Shown here in pieces: positions 36,838-47,291 of a DNA stretch of 64,000 nt. Made by a program: the position numbers and the translations under genes. The notes under the pieces were generated by a model. It did no database searches. It was not told where the DNA came from and was given only the letters and a program-made list of their open reading frames with translations. How positions within the stretch are numbered: position 1 is the stretch's first letter; each line of letters begins with the position of its first letter. Origin of the DNA: Lactobacillus sp. ESL0791 (GTDB lineage Bacteria; Bacillota; Bacilli; Lactobacillales; Lactobacillaceae); NCBI RefSeq assembly GCF_029433255.1, contig NZ_JAQTHU010000001.1, positions 1,054,001 to 1,118,000 of the forward strand, given 5' to 3'.

Positions 36838-37671
36838 ATGGCGTCGTTAAGTCAAACAAACTTAGGTAAACTCGCGGCTGAAGCTGAGACTAAAGGCAAC
36901 GTCTCTTTAGCAATTCAGTACCTGGAAGAAGCGCTGCGGACAGACCGGGATGCAGAAATAATCTGCAAACTAGGCCGCTTGTATTTAAAGAATAAACAAG
37001 CAAATCAAGCTTACGCTTTAATTAAGGAAGAACCGGATTTGTTTTCGGATCAGCGTATTTTTGCATTATATTGCGCTACTTTGCAGGCGAATCATTTTAT
37101 GATTGAAGCACTGCAGCTGGAACACTTGCGCGGGAAGAAGCTTCCTGTAATTGTTAAAGCGGTAGATTTGAAGGAGCAGCAAAGACTGATGCGGCAATTT
37201 AGGCAGCTAAAACAAGTTAATCAGAGAGATTATCAAAGTTTGCTTAAATTAGATTTGCCTAATTTTAAAAGTTTTGCGCAAAGCCTGCTGTTTGATCCCA
37301 GCCAAAATTTTGCAGTGCGCCTTTCACTATGCGAGGATTTAATTAAACTTGGAATCAAGGATAAAATTCATGTTTGGGTAATCGGCAAAGAGGGGAGCTT
37401 TATTCCGGCTCAAACCCAACTGCTGGAAAAGAACACGATTTATCGAGAAGTCGTTGCTGCAATTGGCAGTAAATACTACCACCAGCCCAGTCAGCTTCCG
37501 CTTGCTTTGAGTGAAGCTAATCTTTTATTGGGCAGCTTGTTTCCGCAATTATCAAGATACGTTGATGATCCGGATAGTTTTGCCAGTGACTTAGCTTCTT
37601 TCATTGAAACGCATCAGGGGCGGGGACACCAAAAATTATTTGAGCAGGTTTATGAAAATTTGTCGCAATAA
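36838..37671 (+). CDS. TPR-like repeat protein of unknown function
   Basis: 277 aa, cytoplasmic. The N-terminal third holds two or three TPR-like helix pairs (GKLAAEAETKGNVSLAIQYLEEAL, then AEIICKLGRLYLKNKQ). The remainder is alpha-helical without a recognisable domain. It starts two bases after rnjB, so it may be translated with it, and a tuf promoter begins right after its stop. No function assigned. Confidence 0.82.
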   Translation: MASLSQTNLGKLAAEAETKGNVSLAIQYLEEALRTDRDAEIICKLGRLYLKNKQANQAYALIKEEPDLFSDQRIFALYCATLQANHFMIEALQLEHLRGKKLPVIVKAVDLKEQQRLMRQFRQLKQVNQRDYQSLLKLDLPNFKSFAQSLLFDPSQNFAVRLSLCEDLIKLGIKDKIHVWVIGKEGSFIPAQTQLLEKNTIYREVVAAIGSKYYHQPSQLPLALSEANLLLGSLFPQLSRYVDDPDSFASDLASFIETHQGRGHQKLFEQVYENLSQ

Positions 37672-37685
37672 TTTAAAGAAGAAGC

Positions 37686-37713
37686 TTTACATTTTTTTGG
37701 TATTTAGTATAAT
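37686..37713 (+). promoter_or_regulatory. Promoter P1 of tuf
   Basis: TTTACA (37686-37691), 16 bases, TATAAT (37708-37713), giving a leader of about 135 bases to the tuf start. Confidence 0.65.
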
Positions 37714-37759
37714 TAGCAAAGGACGTTTTCATTTGGCATGGCGCTATGCATTAAAATAC

Positions 37760-37788
37760 TAGGCATTTGCCGGTGAAAGTAGTACAAT
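37760..37788 (+). promoter_or_regulatory. Candidate second promoter P2 of tuf
   Basis: TAGGCA (37760-37765), 17 bases, TACAAT (37783-37788). A short CCGTT/AACGG hairpin follows in the leader at about 37808-37826. Confidence 0.4.
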
Positions 37789-37856
37789 ATTAAACAGAGA
37801 ATTATCCGTTACTTATCTGAACGGACTTCTTGCAAATATACAGGAGGGTCATTTTA

Positions 37857-39047
37857 ATGGCAGAGAAAGAACATTACGAAAGAACTAAGCCACACGTAAA
37901 CATTGGTACCATTGGTCACGTTGACCATGGTAAGACCACTTTAACTGCGGCAATTACTAAAGTTTTGTCTGAAAAAGGACTGGCAAAAGCTGAAGATTAT
38001 TCAGAAATTGATGCTGCTCCAGAAGAAAAAGAGCGTGGTATTACTATCAATACTGCTCACGTTGAGTACGAGACTGAAAAACGTCACTATGCTCACATGG
38101 ATGCTCCGGGTCACGCCGACTATATCAAGAACATGATTACTGGTGCGGCACAAATGGATGGTGCCATCTTAGTTGTTGCTGCAACTGATGGACCAATGCC
38201 GCAAACTCGTGAGCACATCTTGCTTGCTCGTCAAGTTGGTGTTAACTACATTGTTGTTTTCTTAAACAAGACTGATCTGGTTGACGATCCAGAATTAATC
38301 GATTTGGTTGAAATGGAAGTTCGTGACTTGCTTACCGAATACGATTACCCTGGTGATGATATTCCAGTTATCCGTGGTTCAGCTTTGAAGGCTTTGCAAG
38401 GTGACAAGGAACAAGAAGAAGTTATCATGAAGTTAATGGACACGGTTGATGAATACATTCCAACTCCAAAACGTGAAACTGATAAACCATTCTTGATGCC
38501 AGTTGAAGATGTCTTCACAATTACTGGTCGTGGTACAGTTGCTTCTGGTCGTATTGACCGTGGTACTGTAAAGATCGGTGATGAAGTTGAGATCGTCGGC
38601 TTAGTTGAAAAGGTTTTGAAGTCAGTTGTTACTGGTTTGGAAATGTTCCACAAGACTTTGGACTTAGGTGAAGCCGGTGATAATGTTGGTGTATTGCTTC
38701 GTGGTATTGACCGTGATCAAGTTGTCCGTGGCCAAGTTTTAGCTGCACCTGGTTCAATTCAAACTCATCGTGAGTTCAAGGGTCAAGTTTATGTATTGAA
38801 GAAGGAAGAAGGAGGACGTCATACGCCATTCTTCTCAGATTACCGTCCTCAATTCTATTTCCACACTACTGATATTACTGGTGAAATTGAATTGCCAGAA
38901 GGTACTGAAATGGTTATGCCTGGTGATAACACTGAATTTACTGTTAAGTTGATTAAACCAGCAGCTATTGAAAAGGGTACTAAGTTCACTATTCGTGAAG
39001 GTGGTCGTACTGTTGGTGCTGGTCAGGTTACTGAAATTCTTGACTAG
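37857..39047 (+). CDS. tuf: Translation elongation factor Tu
   Basis: Delivers aminoacyl-tRNA to the ribosome. 396 aa. G1 [12 protein letters not shown]3 [12 protein letters not shown]4 NKTD, and the typical C-terminal end GQVTEILD. The ATG at 37857 follows AGGAGGG; the longer frame from 37830 runs through the SD. Strongly biased codons. It stands alone rather than in the str operon, as is usual in lactobacilli. Confidence 0.99.
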   Translation: MAEKEHYERTKPHVNIGTIGHVDHGKTTLTAAITKVLSEKGLAKAEDYSEIDAAPEEKERGITINTAHVEYETEKRHYAHMDAPGHADYIKNMITGAAQMDGAILVVAATDGPMPQTREHILLARQVGVNYIVVFLNKTDLVDDPELIDLVEMEVRDLLTEYDYPGDDIPVIRGSALKALQGDKEQEEVIMKLMDTVDEYIPTPKRETDKPFLMPVEDVFTITGRGTVASGRIDRGTVKIGDEVEIVGLVEKVLKSVVTGLEMFHKTLDLGEAGDNVGVLLRGIDRDQVVRGQVLAAPGSIQTHREFKGQVYVLKKEEGGRHTPFFSDYRPQFYFHTTDITGEIELPEGTEMVMPGDNTEFTVKLIKPAAIEKGTKFTIREGGRTVGAGQVTEILD

Positions 39048-39069
39048 TTTCTGAGATACAGTTTAAAAG

Positions 39070-39100
39070 ATGTACTTCCTGATAGAAGTACATTTTTTTT
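39070..39100 (+). terminator. Terminator after tuf
   Basis: ATGTACTTC and GAAGTACAT form a 9-bp stem with loop CTGATA and a T8 run. Confidence 0.92.
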
Positions 39101-39189
39101 GCTTAATTTGTTTTTTGCCAAGGTTTAAGGTAAGATAACGTAGTAACATATAAAGCAAATTCAAACTTGACATTGGAGGTATTTAGTTA

Positions 39190-40521
39190 ATGTCTGTAAA
39201 ATGGGAAAAAACCGGCAAGACTGCTGGTGAACTTACTTTTGATATTTCTCAAGATGAGGTTAATTTAGGCTTAAATCAGGCCTTTAGAAGGATAAAGAAG
39301 AATTTACGCGTTCCGGGCTTCAGGAAGGGGCACGTTTCAAGAGTTATTTTTGATCAATATTATGGTGAGGAGTCACTCTATGAAGATGCATTGAATCTTG
39401 TTTTGCCAAATGCTTATTCGGCTGCGGTTAAAGAAACGGGAATTGCTGCTGTAGGTCAGCCGCAAATTCAACCGGTATCAATGGATAAGGGTAAAGACTG
39501 GACAATGAAGGCAATTGTTTCAGTTGAACCAGAAGTTAAATTGGGTGAATACAAGGGAATTGAAGTTCCTAAGCAAAGTACACGTGTTTATGCTAAAGAT
39601 GTTGATGCAGAACTTGACAAGAAGCGTGAGCAAAATGCTGAACTTATTCTTAAAAAGGACAAGGCTGAAAAAGGTGATACTGTCACAATTGACTATAAGG
39701 GTACAGTTGATGGTAAGGAATTTGATGGTGGCTCAGCAGAAGACTATCAGCTTGAATTAGGATCAAAGACCTTTATTCCGGGTTTTGAGGATCAGCTGAT
39801 TGGTCATAAAGCCGGTGATGAAGTTGACGTTGTAGTGACTTTTCCTGAAGATTATGGTGCAAAGGATCTAGCTGGCAAAGAAGCGCATTTTGCAACTAAA
39901 CTTCATGAAGTCAAAGCAAAACAGCTTCCTAAGTTAGATGATGAATTTGCTAAGGATGTAGATGATTCAGTTGATACGCTTGATGAATTAAAGGAAAAAA
40001 TCAAGAAGGACTTGAAGGAGCAACGTGAAGCAGCTGCTAAAGATGAAATTCAAGCAGCAGCTGTTGAAGGTGCAGTGAATAACGCGAAGATTGACGAGAT
40101 TCCTGATGCAATGATTCAAGAAGATGTTGATACGCAAATGAACCAATACTTGGGCAACATGCAGCGTCAAGGAATTGATCCACAGACATATTACAAGTTA
40201 ACCAATACCAATGAGCAACAATTGCGTGCACAAATTTCACAAGATGCCGAAGAAAGAGTTAAGACTAATTTAGTACTTGAAGCCATTGTGAAAGCCGAAA
40301 AGCTTGAAGCAACTGAAGACGAAAAAAATAAAGAAATTAAAGACTTGGCTGCAGAATACAAGATGGATGAGAAAACAGTTCGTTCTACTTTAACTGATGA
40401 CATGCTGAATCATGATATCACTGTGCGTAAAGCCGTTGATCTTGTTACTGATAATGCAAAACAAGTTGCTAAAGCAAAGCTTAAAGATGAAAATAAAGAC
40501 GATGAAAAGTCTGATAAATAG
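39190..40521 (+). CDS. tig: Trigger factor (ribosome-bound chaperone)
   Basis: 443 aa. N-terminal ribosome-binding domain with VPGFRKGH (residues 38-45), FKBP-type PPIase domain ([20 protein letters not shown] from about 161), then the helical C-terminal domain ending in a charged tail [18 protein letters not shown] at 39175-39179. Its own terminator follows, then clpX. Confidence 0.97.
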   Translation: MSVKWEKTGKTAGELTFDISQDEVNLGLNQAFRRIKKNLRVPGFRKGHVSRVIFDQYYGEESLYEDALNLVLPNAYSAAVKETGIAAVGQPQIQPVSMDKGKDWTMKAIVSVEPEVKLGEYKGIEVPKQSTRVYAKDVDAELDKKREQNAELILKKDKAEKGDTVTIDYKGTVDGKEFDGGSAEDYQLELGSKTFIPGFEDQLIGHKAGDEVDVVVTFPEDYGAKDLAGKEAHFATKLHEVKAKQLPKLDDEFAKDVDDSVDTLDELKEKIKKDLKEQREAAAKDEIQAAAVEGAVNNAKIDEIPDAMIQEDVDTQMNQYLGNMQRQGIDPQTYYKLTNTNEQQLRAQISQDAEERVKTNLVLEAIVKAEKLEATEDEKNKEIKDLAAEYKMDEKTVRSTLTDDMLNHDITVRKAVDLVTDNAKQVAKAKLKDENKDDEKSDK

Positions 40522-40540
40522 TCTAAACTGTACGTATTAA

Positions 40541-40575
40541 TTAAAAGGGTGACGAATTTGTCATCCTTTTAGTCT
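40541..40575 (+). terminator. Terminator after tig
   Basis: AAAAGGGTGAC (40543-40553) pairs with GTCATCCTTTT (40560-40570); the T tract is interrupted. Confidence 0.7.
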
Positions 40576-40610
40576 TTATAGGCAAAAAACTAATTTTTAA
40601 AGCGGCTTTA

Positions 40611-40619
40611 TGGTAATCT
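40611..40619 (+). promoter_or_regulatory. Candidate extended -10 promoter of clpX
   Basis: TGG plus TAATCT (40614-40619), about 30 bases before the ATG; no convincing -35. Confidence 0.35.
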
Positions 40620-40649
40620 TAAATTTGTATAGAAATTAGGAGGAAAAAT

Positions 40650-41912
40650 ATGGCAACACAATTTCCAGATCAAGATGAGATTAGATGCTCTTTTTGTGGT
40701 AAAACGCAAGATCAAGTCAAGAAAATGATTGCCGGAAATGGCGCATACATTTGCAATGAGTGTGTTGATTTATCAAAAAAAATTATTGATGATGAATTAC
40801 GTGCTGATTCTCTTAAACAGTCCCAAAATTTACCAAAACCGATGGAGATTAAAGAGCAGCTGGACCAATATGTGATTGGCCAGGATCGCGCAAAAAAAGT
40901 TTTGTCTGTTGCTGTTTATAATCACTATAAGCGGATCAGTCAGATGGATGTCGATTCTTCGACTGAGCTGCAAAAGTCTAATATCGCCTTAATTGGACCG
41001 ACTGGTTCCGGTAAAACGTACTTAGCACAAACTTTAGCACGAATTTTGAACGTTCCGTTTGCAATTGCTGACGCAACGACACTTACCGAAGCAGGATATG
41101 TGGGCGAGGATGTAGAGAACATTTTGCTAAAATTGCTTCAGAATGCTGATTACGACATTGACAGTGCCCAGCGCGGCATTATCTATATTGACGAAATTGA
41201 TAAAATTTCCAAAAAAGCAGAAAATGTTTCAATTACACGTGACGTTTCAGGCGAGGGTGTTCAGCAATCACTGCTGAAGATTCTTGAAGGTACTATTGCT
41301 TCGATTCCCCCGCAGGGCGGCCGTAAAAACCCCCAGCAAGAAATGATCAGAATGGACACATCAAACATTTTGTTTATTGTCGGTGGTGCTTTTGACGGAA
41401 TTGACCAAATTGTCAAAAATCGTCTGGGTAAGAAAACAATTGGTTTTGGCGCAGAAAATGAGGCCAATAAGGTTGATGCCGATGATTGGACAAAACATCT
41501 TACGACTGGTGACCTCGTCAAGTTTGGTATGATTCCGGAATTTATTGGGCGAATTCCGATAATTGCAACTTTGGACAAGCTAAATAGTGAGGATTTGGTT
41601 AGGATTCTCGTTGAACCTAAGAATGCGCTGATAAAGCAATATAAGAAGTTGATCTCGCTTGATCATGTTGAGTTGACTTTTACCAAAGGCGCATTGAAAG
41701 CAATTGCTGATTTGGCAATTGAAAGAAATATGGGTGCTAGAGGATTAAGAACAATTATTGAAAACTCAATGATGGGTGTGATGTACCGCATCCCCAGCGA
41801 GCACAACATTGAGAAAGTTGAGATTACTAAAGAAGTAATTACTGACCAGGCACGGCCTAAGATTACCTACAGGCAAGTTGATAATTTAAAGGCAAGTGCC
41901 AATGATCATTAA
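40650..41912 (+). CDS. clpX: ATP-dependent Clp protease ATP-binding subunit ClpX
   Basis: AAA+ unfoldase feeding ClpP. 420 aa. N-terminal zinc-binding domain with CSFC (C13, C16) and CNEC (C35, C38); Walker A GPTGSGKT near 116; Walker [11 protein letters not shown]; the ClpP-docking IGF loop in [11 protein letters not shown]; sensor-2 [19 protein letters not shown]. The end overlaps engB. Confidence 0.98.
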   Translation: MATQFPDQDEIRCSFCGKTQDQVKKMIAGNGAYICNECVDLSKKIIDDELRADSLKQSQNLPKPMEIKEQLDQYVIGQDRAKKVLSVAVYNHYKRISQMDVDSSTELQKSNIALIGPTGSGKTYLAQTLARILNVPFAIADATTLTEAGYVGEDVENILLKLLQNADYDIDSAQRGIIYIDEIDKISKKAENVSITRDVSGEGVQQSLLKILEGTIASIPPQGGRKNPQQEMIRMDTSNILFIVGGAFDGIDQIVKNRLGKKTIGFGAENEANKVDADDWTKHLTTGDLVKFGMIPEFIGRIPIIATLDKLNSEDLVRILVEPKNALIKQYKKLISLDHVELTFTKGALKAIADLAIERNMGARGLRTIIENSMMGVMYRIPSEHNIEKVEITKEVITDQARPKITYRQVDNLKASANDH

Positions 41913-42489
41913 GGATAGTGCGTATGCACTAAGCGCTGTTCAGGCAAAGCAGTATCCTGATGATAATTTACCTGAAATTGCTTTAGCTGGCCGGTCTAAT
42001 GTTGGCAAGTCCAGCTTAATTAACTGCCTTTTAGGTCGTAAAAATTTAGCACGGACATCATCACAACCAGGCAAGACGCAAACGTTAAATTTTTATTTGG
42101 TGAACCAGAGTTTTTATCTGGTTGATGTGCCAGGTTACGGCTATGCCAAGGTTTCACGGACACAGCGGGCAAAATTTGGTGAGATGATTCAAAACTATCT
42201 GGAAACACGAGCAAACTTAACCGGGCTGATCATTCTGATTGATGCCCGCCGCGAACCGACTAAAGATGATATTGCGATGTATAAGTATGCCCAATATCTT
42301 AATTTGCCGCTTTTACTTGTTTGTACCAAAATTGATAAACTCAAGAAAAGCCAGCGTTCCGCGGTAATAACAAAACTTAAAAAAACGATCGATGTTAATC
42401 ATGAAAACGTCACCGTCTTAACTTTTAGCTCAACCACTAAAGAGCATGTGCAGGAGCTCGGTGACTGGATCGAGCAGCGGCTTAGCTGA
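41902..42489 (+). CDS. engB: Ribosome biogenesis GTPase YsxC/EngB
   Basis: 195-aa GTPase for 50S assembly. G1 [13 protein letters not shown]3 [11 protein letters not shown]4 TKIDKL, G5 with FSSTT. I choose ATG 41902, eleven bases before the clpX stop; the in-frame GTG at 41896 is the alternative. The clpX-engB pairing is standard in Bacilli. Confidence 0.96.
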   Translation: MIIKDSAYALSAVQAKQYPDDNLPEIALAGRSNVGKSSLINCLLGRKNLARTSSQPGKTQTLNFYLVNQSFYLVDVPGYGYAKVSRTQRAKFGEMIQNYLETRANLTGLIILIDARREPTKDDIAMYKYAQYLNLPLLLVCTKIDKLKKSQRSAVITKLKKTIDVNHENVTVLTFSSTTKEHVQELGDWIEQRLS

Positions 42490-42496
42490 TTTAATG

Positions 42497-42557
42497 CAAA
42501 AAAATGACTCTCAATCGTTTGATATGAAAATTCATATCGGGACAGGAGTCATTTTTG
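42497..42557. terminator. Bidirectional two-level terminator between engB and the 39-aa ORF
   Basis: AAAATGACTC (42501-42510) pairs with GAGTCATTTT (42546-42555), enclosing a perfect inner stem GATATGAA/TTCATATC. A or T tracts flank both sides, so it can work on both strands. Confidence 0.85.
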
Positions 42558-42558
42558 C

Positions 42559-42678
42559 TTATTTTTTATCTTCAGTCTTGTTTTTCTTGGCTGCTGACTT
42601 TTTCTTTTTATCTGGGACAACCGCAAATTTATCGAATAATTTTTCAAGGTTGTCCTGTTTAGTAAAAGTTAATCCCAT
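42559..42678 (-). CDS. Small SPJ_0845-type protein
   Basis: A 39-aa ORF beginning MGLTFTKQDNLEKLFDKF with a Lys-rich tail (PDKKKKSAAKKNK). It has a strong SD (AAGGAAGG) eight to ten bases before ATG 42678 and its own terminator. The start resembles the small Lactobacillales proteins named SPJ_0845 family, whose function is unknown; that name is from memory of the N-terminal pattern. It is too short for usual ORF cut-offs. It fills most of the 322-base gap between engB and coaBC; the rest, 42679-42811, holds only its SD and AT-rich upstream sequence. Confidence 0.8.
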   Translation of the reverse strand: MGLTFTKQDNLEKLFDKFAVVPDKKKKSAAKKNKTEDKK

Positions 42679-42811
42679 TGGTATATTTCCTTCCTTTTAA
42701 TTTAGTTTGACTGTATCTTAATTTTAACATGTTGAATGAATTACGGAAATATTTAGATTAACTTTAAATAAAAATAATTATGTAAAATTAATACGTTCTG
42801 AGGAGTAATGA

Positions 42812-44002
42812 ATGAGAATCACCGTATATTTGACGGGCGGAATTGCGTGCTATAAGGCAGTTCAATTAGTAACAGAATTAGAAAAAAGGGGCCATCAAGT
42901 TCGCGCAGTAATGACGAAGAATGCCGAAAGGTTTGTTGCTGCAACCACTTTGGCTGCACTTACGAAATATGCGGTGCTGGACGATTTGTGGGCAAAAGAA
43001 AACAAGGCAGCCGTTCCCCATGTACATCTGGCACGCTGGACAGATTTAGCAATTATTATTCCCGCTACCGCCAATTTTATTGCAAAAATGGCGTTGGGGA
43101 TTGCTGATGATGCTGCAAGTACAACACTTTTGGCAACGGCTGCTTGTAAACTGGTTGTGCCTGCAATGAATGATCAAATGTGGCAGAGTCCAGCCACACA
43201 GCGTAATCTGCTGCTTTTGCGTAAAGATGGTGTGAAAGTAATGGAGCCAGCAACCGGAATGCTTGCAGAAGGCTATTCTGCCAAAGGTAGAATGCCTGAA
43301 ATTCCGGATGTTTTGACTTGGATTGACGCCGAACTTAATGATACTAAATATTTACAGGGTAAAAAAATAATTGTGACTGCTGGCGGTACCGCTGAGCCTA
43401 TTGATCCCGTTCGTTTTATCGGTAACCGCTCAAGCGGTAAAATGGGGATTGCGATTGCCGAAGTAGCCGCAAATTGTGGCGCACAGGTAACTTTGATTTA
43501 TGCAAATGTGACTGCTGCTTTACCTGATAATTCATCAGTCAAACTTATTCACACGGCAACCGCGCGTGAAATGCTTCAGGCGGTTGAAGAAACTTTTCCC
43601 GGTAGTGATGCTTTAATTATGGCGGCAGCAGTTGCTGACTGGCAGGCGAAAAATGTGGCTGCTAGTAAACTGAAGAAGACGCGGCAACAAGATACATTGA
43701 ATTTGTCTCTTGTTAAAACGCCGGATATTTTACAGACAATGGCACACAAGAAAAAAGATGGACAAGTTGTGGTCGGCTTTGCTGCTGAAACGAATGATTT
43801 ACTTGACAATGCAGAAAAGAAGTTAGCTGAAAAAGGTGCGGATTATATTGTTGCTAATGATGTTTCGCAAAATGTTTTTGGCAGCGAGCAAGATCAAGTA
43901 GTCATCATCAATAAGAAGGGGGAGCTAGATATGCTGCCGCGGATGAGCAAAAAAGAAATTGCTGCCGACTTGCTTGAAATTGTTGCCAATAGATTAGGTT
44001 GA
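42812..44002 (+). CDS. coaBC: Phosphopantothenoylcysteine synthetase/decarboxylase
   Basis: Bifunctional enzyme of coenzyme A synthesis. 396 aa. The CoaC flavoprotein half starts ITVYLTGGIACYKA and contains PAMNDQMW near residue 120; the CoaB half starts near 183 with KKIIVTAGGTAEPIDPVR and GNRSSGKMG. The decarboxylase histidine should be in VPHVHLARW near 71. SD GAGGAG. Confidence 0.95.
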   Translation: MRITVYLTGGIACYKAVQLVTELEKRGHQVRAVMTKNAERFVAATTLAALTKYAVLDDLWAKENKAAVPHVHLARWTDLAIIIPATANFIAKMALGIADDAASTTLLATAACKLVVPAMNDQMWQSPATQRNLLLLRKDGVKVMEPATGMLAEGYSAKGRMPEIPDVLTWIDAELNDTKYLQGKKIIVTAGGTAEPIDPVRFIGNRSSGKMGIAIAEVAANCGAQVTLIYANVTAALPDNSSVKLIHTATAREMLQAVEETFPGSDALIMAAAVADWQAKNVAASKLKKTRQQDTLNLSLVKTPDILQTMAHKKKDGQVVVGFAAETNDLLDNAEKKLAEKGADYIVANDVSQNVFGSEQDQVVIINKKGELDMLPRMSKKEIAADLLEIVANRLG

Positions 44003-44049
44003 TTTTAAATAAATTTTAAACTGGTTAAAGCAAGAGATGACTCAATTTA

Positions 44050-44058
44050 TGGTAAAAT
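44050..44058 (+). promoter_or_regulatory. Candidate extended -10 promoter of uvrC
   Basis: TGG plus TAAAAT (44053-44058), about 28 bases before the TTG start. No clear -35. There is no terminator in the coaBC-uvrC gap. Confidence 0.4.
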
Positions 44059-44085
44059 TTATCATGCATTTAGGGGAGTGATTTT

Positions 44086-45888
44086 TTGGCAAACGAGTTA
44101 ATTGAAAATAAACTTAAACTTTTACCGGCTAAACCAGGCTGTTACTTGATGAAAGATGTTAACGGTACGGTTATCTACGTTGGCAAGTCGAAAAATCTCA
44201 AAAGTCGGGTGCGCTCTTACTTTAAAAGCAAACAGGTCGGACGCCGGGCAGAACTGGTTGAAGAAATTTGTGATTATGATATTATCACGGTTTCAACCGA
44301 TAAGGAGGCCTTTTTACTTGAAGTAACGCTGATTAAAAAATATCAGCCTTATTACAACGTTCAGCTGAAGCAGGGAACCGGGTATCCTTACATTGAGATT
44401 ACTAACGAGCGTGATCCGCAGACTAAGCTAACAAGCATTGTGCGCAAGGATAACGGCTATTATTTTGGTCCCTATCCAAATGTTTATGCGGCGCAGGCAA
44501 CTTTGAAGTTTATTCAAAAGGTTTTTCCGTTACGGCGCTGTCATGGTAAGCAGGGGCGGCCGTGTCTTTATTATCATATGGGTCAATGCCTTGGAGCTTG
44601 CTTTAAAACTGTTCCTGAAAGTGAATATGATGCGCAAATAAAGAAGATCAAAAGCTTTTTAAATGGCGATATTGCCCAAGTGAAACAAGACTTAACCCAG
44701 AAAATGGAACAAGCAGCTGCCGGGCTTGAATTTGAACGGGCAGCAGAAATTCGCGATCAACTGAATTATATTGAAGAAACCGTTGAGAAGCAGAAAATCA
44801 TTTCAAATGATAATACGCAGCGGGATATTTTTAATTTTTATGTTGACCGTTCCTGGATTTCCATTCAAATTTTCTTTTTACGGCAAGCAAAATTGCTGCG
44901 GCGGGAAACGCGGATGTATCCTTTGACAGATACGGGGGATCCAGAAGATACTTTTGCCTCTTTTATCGTTCAGTTTTACGGTCAACGCAACCGCGTTTTA
45001 CCCAAAGAAGTTCTGGTTCCTGGGGGAATTGATAATGAAGCATTGGCGGAAGTTCTTAAAGTTCCTGTTAGGACCCCGCAGCGGGGGCAGAAACGATCCC
45101 TACTTAAGATGGCGAAAGAAAATGCAAAATTAAAGCTGGATGATAAGTTTCGCTTGTTGGAATTAGGCAACCGCAAAACCAAGGGAGCACAAAAAGAAAT
45201 TTTTTCTTCCCTTGGTTTGCCTTACGGCCACATCATTGAAAGCTTTGACCATTCGCACATTCAGGGGGCCGATCCCGTGTCGGCACTGGTGGTTTTTAAA
45301 GATGGCGAGCCGGATAAAACAGCTTACCGAAAATACAAGCTGAAAGGCGAGGTGGAACACCAGAACGGCGGCGACGAGGTGCGCAATACCCGCGAAGTTG
45401 TTCGGCGGCGTTACGGCCGTTTGCTGCGTGAGCATAAAAAGATGCCGGATCTGATTTTAATGGATGGTGGGCAAATCCAGGTTGATGCTTGTGAGGACGT
45501 TCTGCGTAATGAATTAAATTTAAACATTCCGGTTGCGGGAATGGTGAAGGATGACAAGCATCGCACCAACCACCTGCTGTTTGGTGATCCGATTAACGGT
45601 GTGCCATTGAAATTGATCCCGCTGAATCCCAAGTCGCAGGGCTTTTACCTGATGACACGGATTCAGGATGAGGTGCACCGCTTTGCAATTACTTTTCACC
45701 GGCGTACACATGCCAAAAATGCGCTGTCGAGCAAGTTAGATGCAATTAACGGAATCGGGCCAAAGAGCCGTAATAAACTGCTGCGGAAGTTTGGTTCCCT
45801 TAAAAAAATCAAGAATGCGTCAGTAGATGAACTGCAGAAAGCCGGATTAACATTGCCGCAGGCACAAACGGTCAAGTTAACTTTATAA
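44086..45888 (+). CDS. uvrC: Excinuclease ABC subunit C
   Basis: Dual-incision nuclease of nucleotide excision repair. 600 aa. GIY-YIG domain (PGCYLMKDVNGTVIYVGKS, residues 16-34), UVR domain with LEFERAAEIRDQL near 217, RNase H-like domain (SFDHSHIQGADPVSALVVF near 386, LILMDGGQIQV), and C-terminal helix-hairpin-helix (INGIGPKSRNKLL). TTG start with GGGGAGTG. Confidence 0.97.
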   Translation: MANELIENKLKLLPAKPGCYLMKDVNGTVIYVGKSKNLKSRVRSYFKSKQVGRRAELVEEICDYDIITVSTDKEAFLLEVTLIKKYQPYYNVQLKQGTGYPYIEITNERDPQTKLTSIVRKDNGYYFGPYPNVYAAQATLKFIQKVFPLRRCHGKQGRPCLYYHMGQCLGACFKTVPESEYDAQIKKIKSFLNGDIAQVKQDLTQKMEQAAAGLEFERAAEIRDQLNYIEETVEKQKIISNDNTQRDIFNFYVDRSWISIQIFFLRQAKLLRRETRMYPLTDTGDPEDTFASFIVQFYGQRNRVLPKEVLVPGGIDNEALAEVLKVPVRTPQRGQKRSLLKMAKENAKLKLDDKFRLLELGNRKTKGAQKEIFSSLGLPYGHIIESFDHSHIQGADPVSALVVFKDGEPDKTAYRKYKLKGEVEHQNGGDEVRNTREVVRRRYGRLLREHKKMPDLILMDGGQIQVDACEDVLRNELNLNIPVAGMVKDDKHRTNHLLFGDPINGVPLKLIPLNPKSQGFYLMTRIQDEVHRFAITFHRRTHAKNALSSKLDAINGIGPKSRNKLLRKFGSLKKIKNASVDELQKAGLTLPQAQTVKLTL

Positions 45889-45933
45889 ATGTGTGTTGAA
45901 TTGAAATTTATTTAAAAAAATTAGGGTTAATTA

Positions 45934-45942
45934 TGCTATAGT
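45934..45942 (+). promoter_or_regulatory. Extended -10 promoter of obg
   Basis: TGC plus TATAGT (45937-45942), 35 bases before the ATG. Confidence 0.45.
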
Positions 45943-45977
45943 AAGGAAGTTGATTGAGACGGAAAGAGAGAAGAAAC

Positions 45978-47282
45978 ATGCCTACTTTTGTTGATCAAAC
46001 CAAAATTGAAGTTCAAGCTGGCAAGGGCGGAGATGGCATGGTTGCTTTCCGTCACGAAAAATATGTTCCTAACGGTGGTCCGGCTGGCGGTGATGGCGGC
46101 CGCGGTGGCAGCATTATTTTTGTTGCCGACAGCGGCTTGCGGACGTTGATGGATTTCCGTTACCGGCGCAAATTTAAGGCTGAACCTGGAGAAAACGGCC
46201 GGATTAAGTCACAATATGGCCGCGCCGCTAAGGATCTTTACTTGCGGGTTCCGGTTGGTACAACTGTTTATGATTTTGATACTAATGAAGAAATTGGTGA
46301 TTTAGTCAAAAATAAACAAGAATTAGTTGTTGCTCGTGGTGGTCGCGGCGGTCGCGGAAATATCCATTTTGCCACTAGTGTGAACACGGCACCCGAGATT
46401 GCTGAAAATGGTGAACCGGGTGAGGATCGGGTTTTACGCTTGGAGTTAAAGATGCTGGCAGATGTGGGACTTGTTGGTTTTCCATCCGTTGGAAAATCGA
46501 CGCTTCTTTCTGTTGTTACTAAGGCCAAACCCAAAATTGCTGCCTATTCGTTTACGACATTGACCCCTAATTTGGGCATGGTAATTTTACCCGATGGCCG
46601 TGACTTTTCAATGGCTGACTTACCCGGTTTGATTAAGGGCGCAAGTAGAGGTGTTGGTCTGGGAATTCAGTTTTTACGGCACGTCGAACGAACTAAGGTG
46701 CTGTTGCACCTTGTTTCAATGGATCCAAGTAATGGTCGCTTGGCGATTTCTGATTACCAGACAATCAGAAAAGAGCTTTTAGCCTACGATCCGCATTTAG
46801 CTGAAAAACGGGAGTTAATTGTTCCTACCCAAATGGATTTACCAGGGGCTGAGGAAAAATTAACACAGTTTAAACAAGACTTAAAGGCTAAGGGAATTAA
46901 CGAAGCAATCTATCCTATTTCTAGTATTGCTCATGCTGGGGTTGACAAATTAATGCAGGAAACTGCTACCCTGGTTGACCAGGTAGAAGCTGATCAGGAA
47001 AAGGTTAAGCCGCAAGTTGAAGCAGCCACAAAAGAGTACCGGTATGCAGCACCAAAGAAAAATGAATTTACAGTTGAAAAAATCGGCGAACATGAATTCG
47101 AAATTAAGGGAGAAAGTTTAGAGCGCTTGGTCGAAATGACTAACATTGAACATCATGACGGGATTATGCGCCTGGCTAGAAAACTCAAAAACTTGGGTGT
47201 TGACGACGCTCTGCGCGCCAAAGGTGCCGTTGATGGTGATGATGTTTATATTGGCAACTTTAATTTTGAATTTGTACAGTAG
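45978..47282 (+). CDS. obg: GTPase Obg/CgtA
   Basis: Ribosome-associated GTPase linked to 50S assembly and stress. 434 aa: N-terminal glycine-rich Obg fold ([23 protein letters not shown]), G domain with [11 protein letters not shown] near 167 and DLPGLI, and the C-terminal OCT domain that many Firmicute Obg proteins carry. ATG 45978 begins [14 protein letters not shown]; upstream codons are in the leader. Confidence 0.97.
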   Translation: MPTFVDQTKIEVQAGKGGDGMVAFRHEKYVPNGGPAGGDGGRGGSIIFVADSGLRTLMDFRYRRKFKAEPGENGRIKSQYGRAAKDLYLRVPVGTTVYDFDTNEEIGDLVKNKQELVVARGGRGGRGNIHFATSVNTAPEIAENGEPGEDRVLRLELKMLADVGLVGFPSVGKSTLLSVVTKAKPKIAAYSFTTLTPNLGMVILPDGRDFSMADLPGLIKGASRGVGLGIQFLRHVERTKVLLHLVSMDPSNGRLAISDYQTIRKELLAYDPHLAEKRELIVPTQMDLPGAEEKLTQFKQDLKAKGINEAIYPISSIAHAGVDKLMQETATLVDQVEADQEKVKPQVEAATKEYRYAAPKKNEFTVEKIGEHEFEIKGESLERLVEMTNIEHHDGIMRLARKLKNLGVDDALRAKGAVDGDDVYIGNFNFEFVQ

Positions 47283-47291
47283 TTTCTGGAA

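Noticed and set aside
42446..42700. 84-codon + strand ORF over the engB end
   Set aside because: It is the shadow of engB, the terminator and the minus-strand 39-aa ORF; no SD.
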